From NCBI GenBank assembly GCA_016716715.1, contig JADJVE010000019.1, forward strand, positions 320,517 to 384,516: a stretch of DNA of 64,000 nt. The letters run 5' to 3'. This DNA is from Acidobacteriota bacterium. Its GTDB lineage: Bacteria; Acidobacteriota; Thermoanaerobaculia; UBA5066. Of the stretch, positions 63,939-64,000 are shown piece after piece (positions within the stretch are counted from its first letter, which is position 1; each line of letters opens with the position of its first letter). Position numbers and translations under genes: made by a program. The notes beneath the pieces were generated by a model. That model saw nothing but the letters and a program-made list of their open reading frames with translations, did no database searches and had not been told where the DNA came from.

Positions 63939-64000
63939 GGGCCGGGTTTGCCTGACGCCCCCACGCAGGGAAGTCCTTCTGCAGTTCCGGCGCTCCCGTC

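Overview
The window is a very GC-rich, gene-dense bacterial segment. Its gene content resembles the Acidobacteriota, perhaps a Thermoanaerobaculia-like lineage. The pointers are repeated serine/threonine kinases fused to TolB-like propellers or TPR arrays, and a secreted protease ending in a C-terminal domain of a type I know from acidobacterial secreted proteins. This placement is an inference from content; there is no rRNA gene here. Neighbouring same-strand genes very often overlap by four bases (ATGA or GTGA). Several promoters place a TATGCT-like -10 box only 7-12 bases before the start codon.

Layout. 0-10.7 kb: a 5'-truncated propeller gene and three kinases, with a FitAB/VapBC-type toxin-antitoxin pair and a GT2 glycosyltransferase between them. 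10.7-16.2 kb: a nucleoside-salvage operon (CNT transporter, purine nucleoside phosphorylase, cytidine deaminase, exported amidohydrolase, pyrimidine nucleoside phosphorylase). 16.2-18.9 kb: a frameshifted kinase-propeller gene. 18.9-24.8 kb: ABC-F ATPase, CinA, PlsY, GpsA and an orphan class I amidotransferase-like protein. 24.8-27.6 kb: a His-rich metal-binding protein divergent from znuACB. 27.6-37.6 kb: gpmA, two secreted proteins, rpmB-rpmG, an M16 peptidase, a Fur-family regulator divergent from Fe/Mn superoxide dismutase, HldD, a deoxyhypusine-synthase homologue and two SCO1-type copper proteins. 37.6-40.3 kb: a LolD/FtsX-like ABC system with a LolA-like protein. 40.3-44.4 kb: a kinase-TPR gene and an S9 peptidase.

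44.3-59.3 kb holds what reads as a reductive pyrimidine/beta-alanine catabolic locus: NCS1 permease, PreA-like dihydropyrimidine dehydrogenase, class III aminotransferase, dihydropyrimidinase, beta-ureidopropionase and malonate/methylmalonate-semialdehyde dehydrogenase. It is interrupted by a very large kinase-AAA-double-solute-binding-protein fusion and by a persulfide dioxygenase-rhodanese. 59.3-64 kb carries a secreted metalloprotease, a GT39-like membrane protein and an epimerase, all broken by many frame changes. Single frameshifts occur elsewhere, but their density rises sharply after 57.6 kb, which suggests sequence error near a contig end.

The most striking feature is a dispersed short element with core GATTTCTTTGAAGGTGAA. 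It usually occurs as an inverted pair 45-140 bp apart, with a GA-rich outer flank on the left and a CT-rich one on the right. It lies inside or at the ends of unrelated genes: four kinases, a glycosyltransferase, an amidohydrolase, an ABC-F ATPase, a ZnuC ATPase, an S9 peptidase, and the 3' ends of a rhodanese and a hydantoinase. It is read in different frames in different hosts, so the conservation is at DNA level. In places it supplies start codons, Shine-Dalgarno sequence, stop codons, or poly-serine loops. This is compatible with a protein-invading palindromic element comparable in logic to the Rickettsia palindromic elements.
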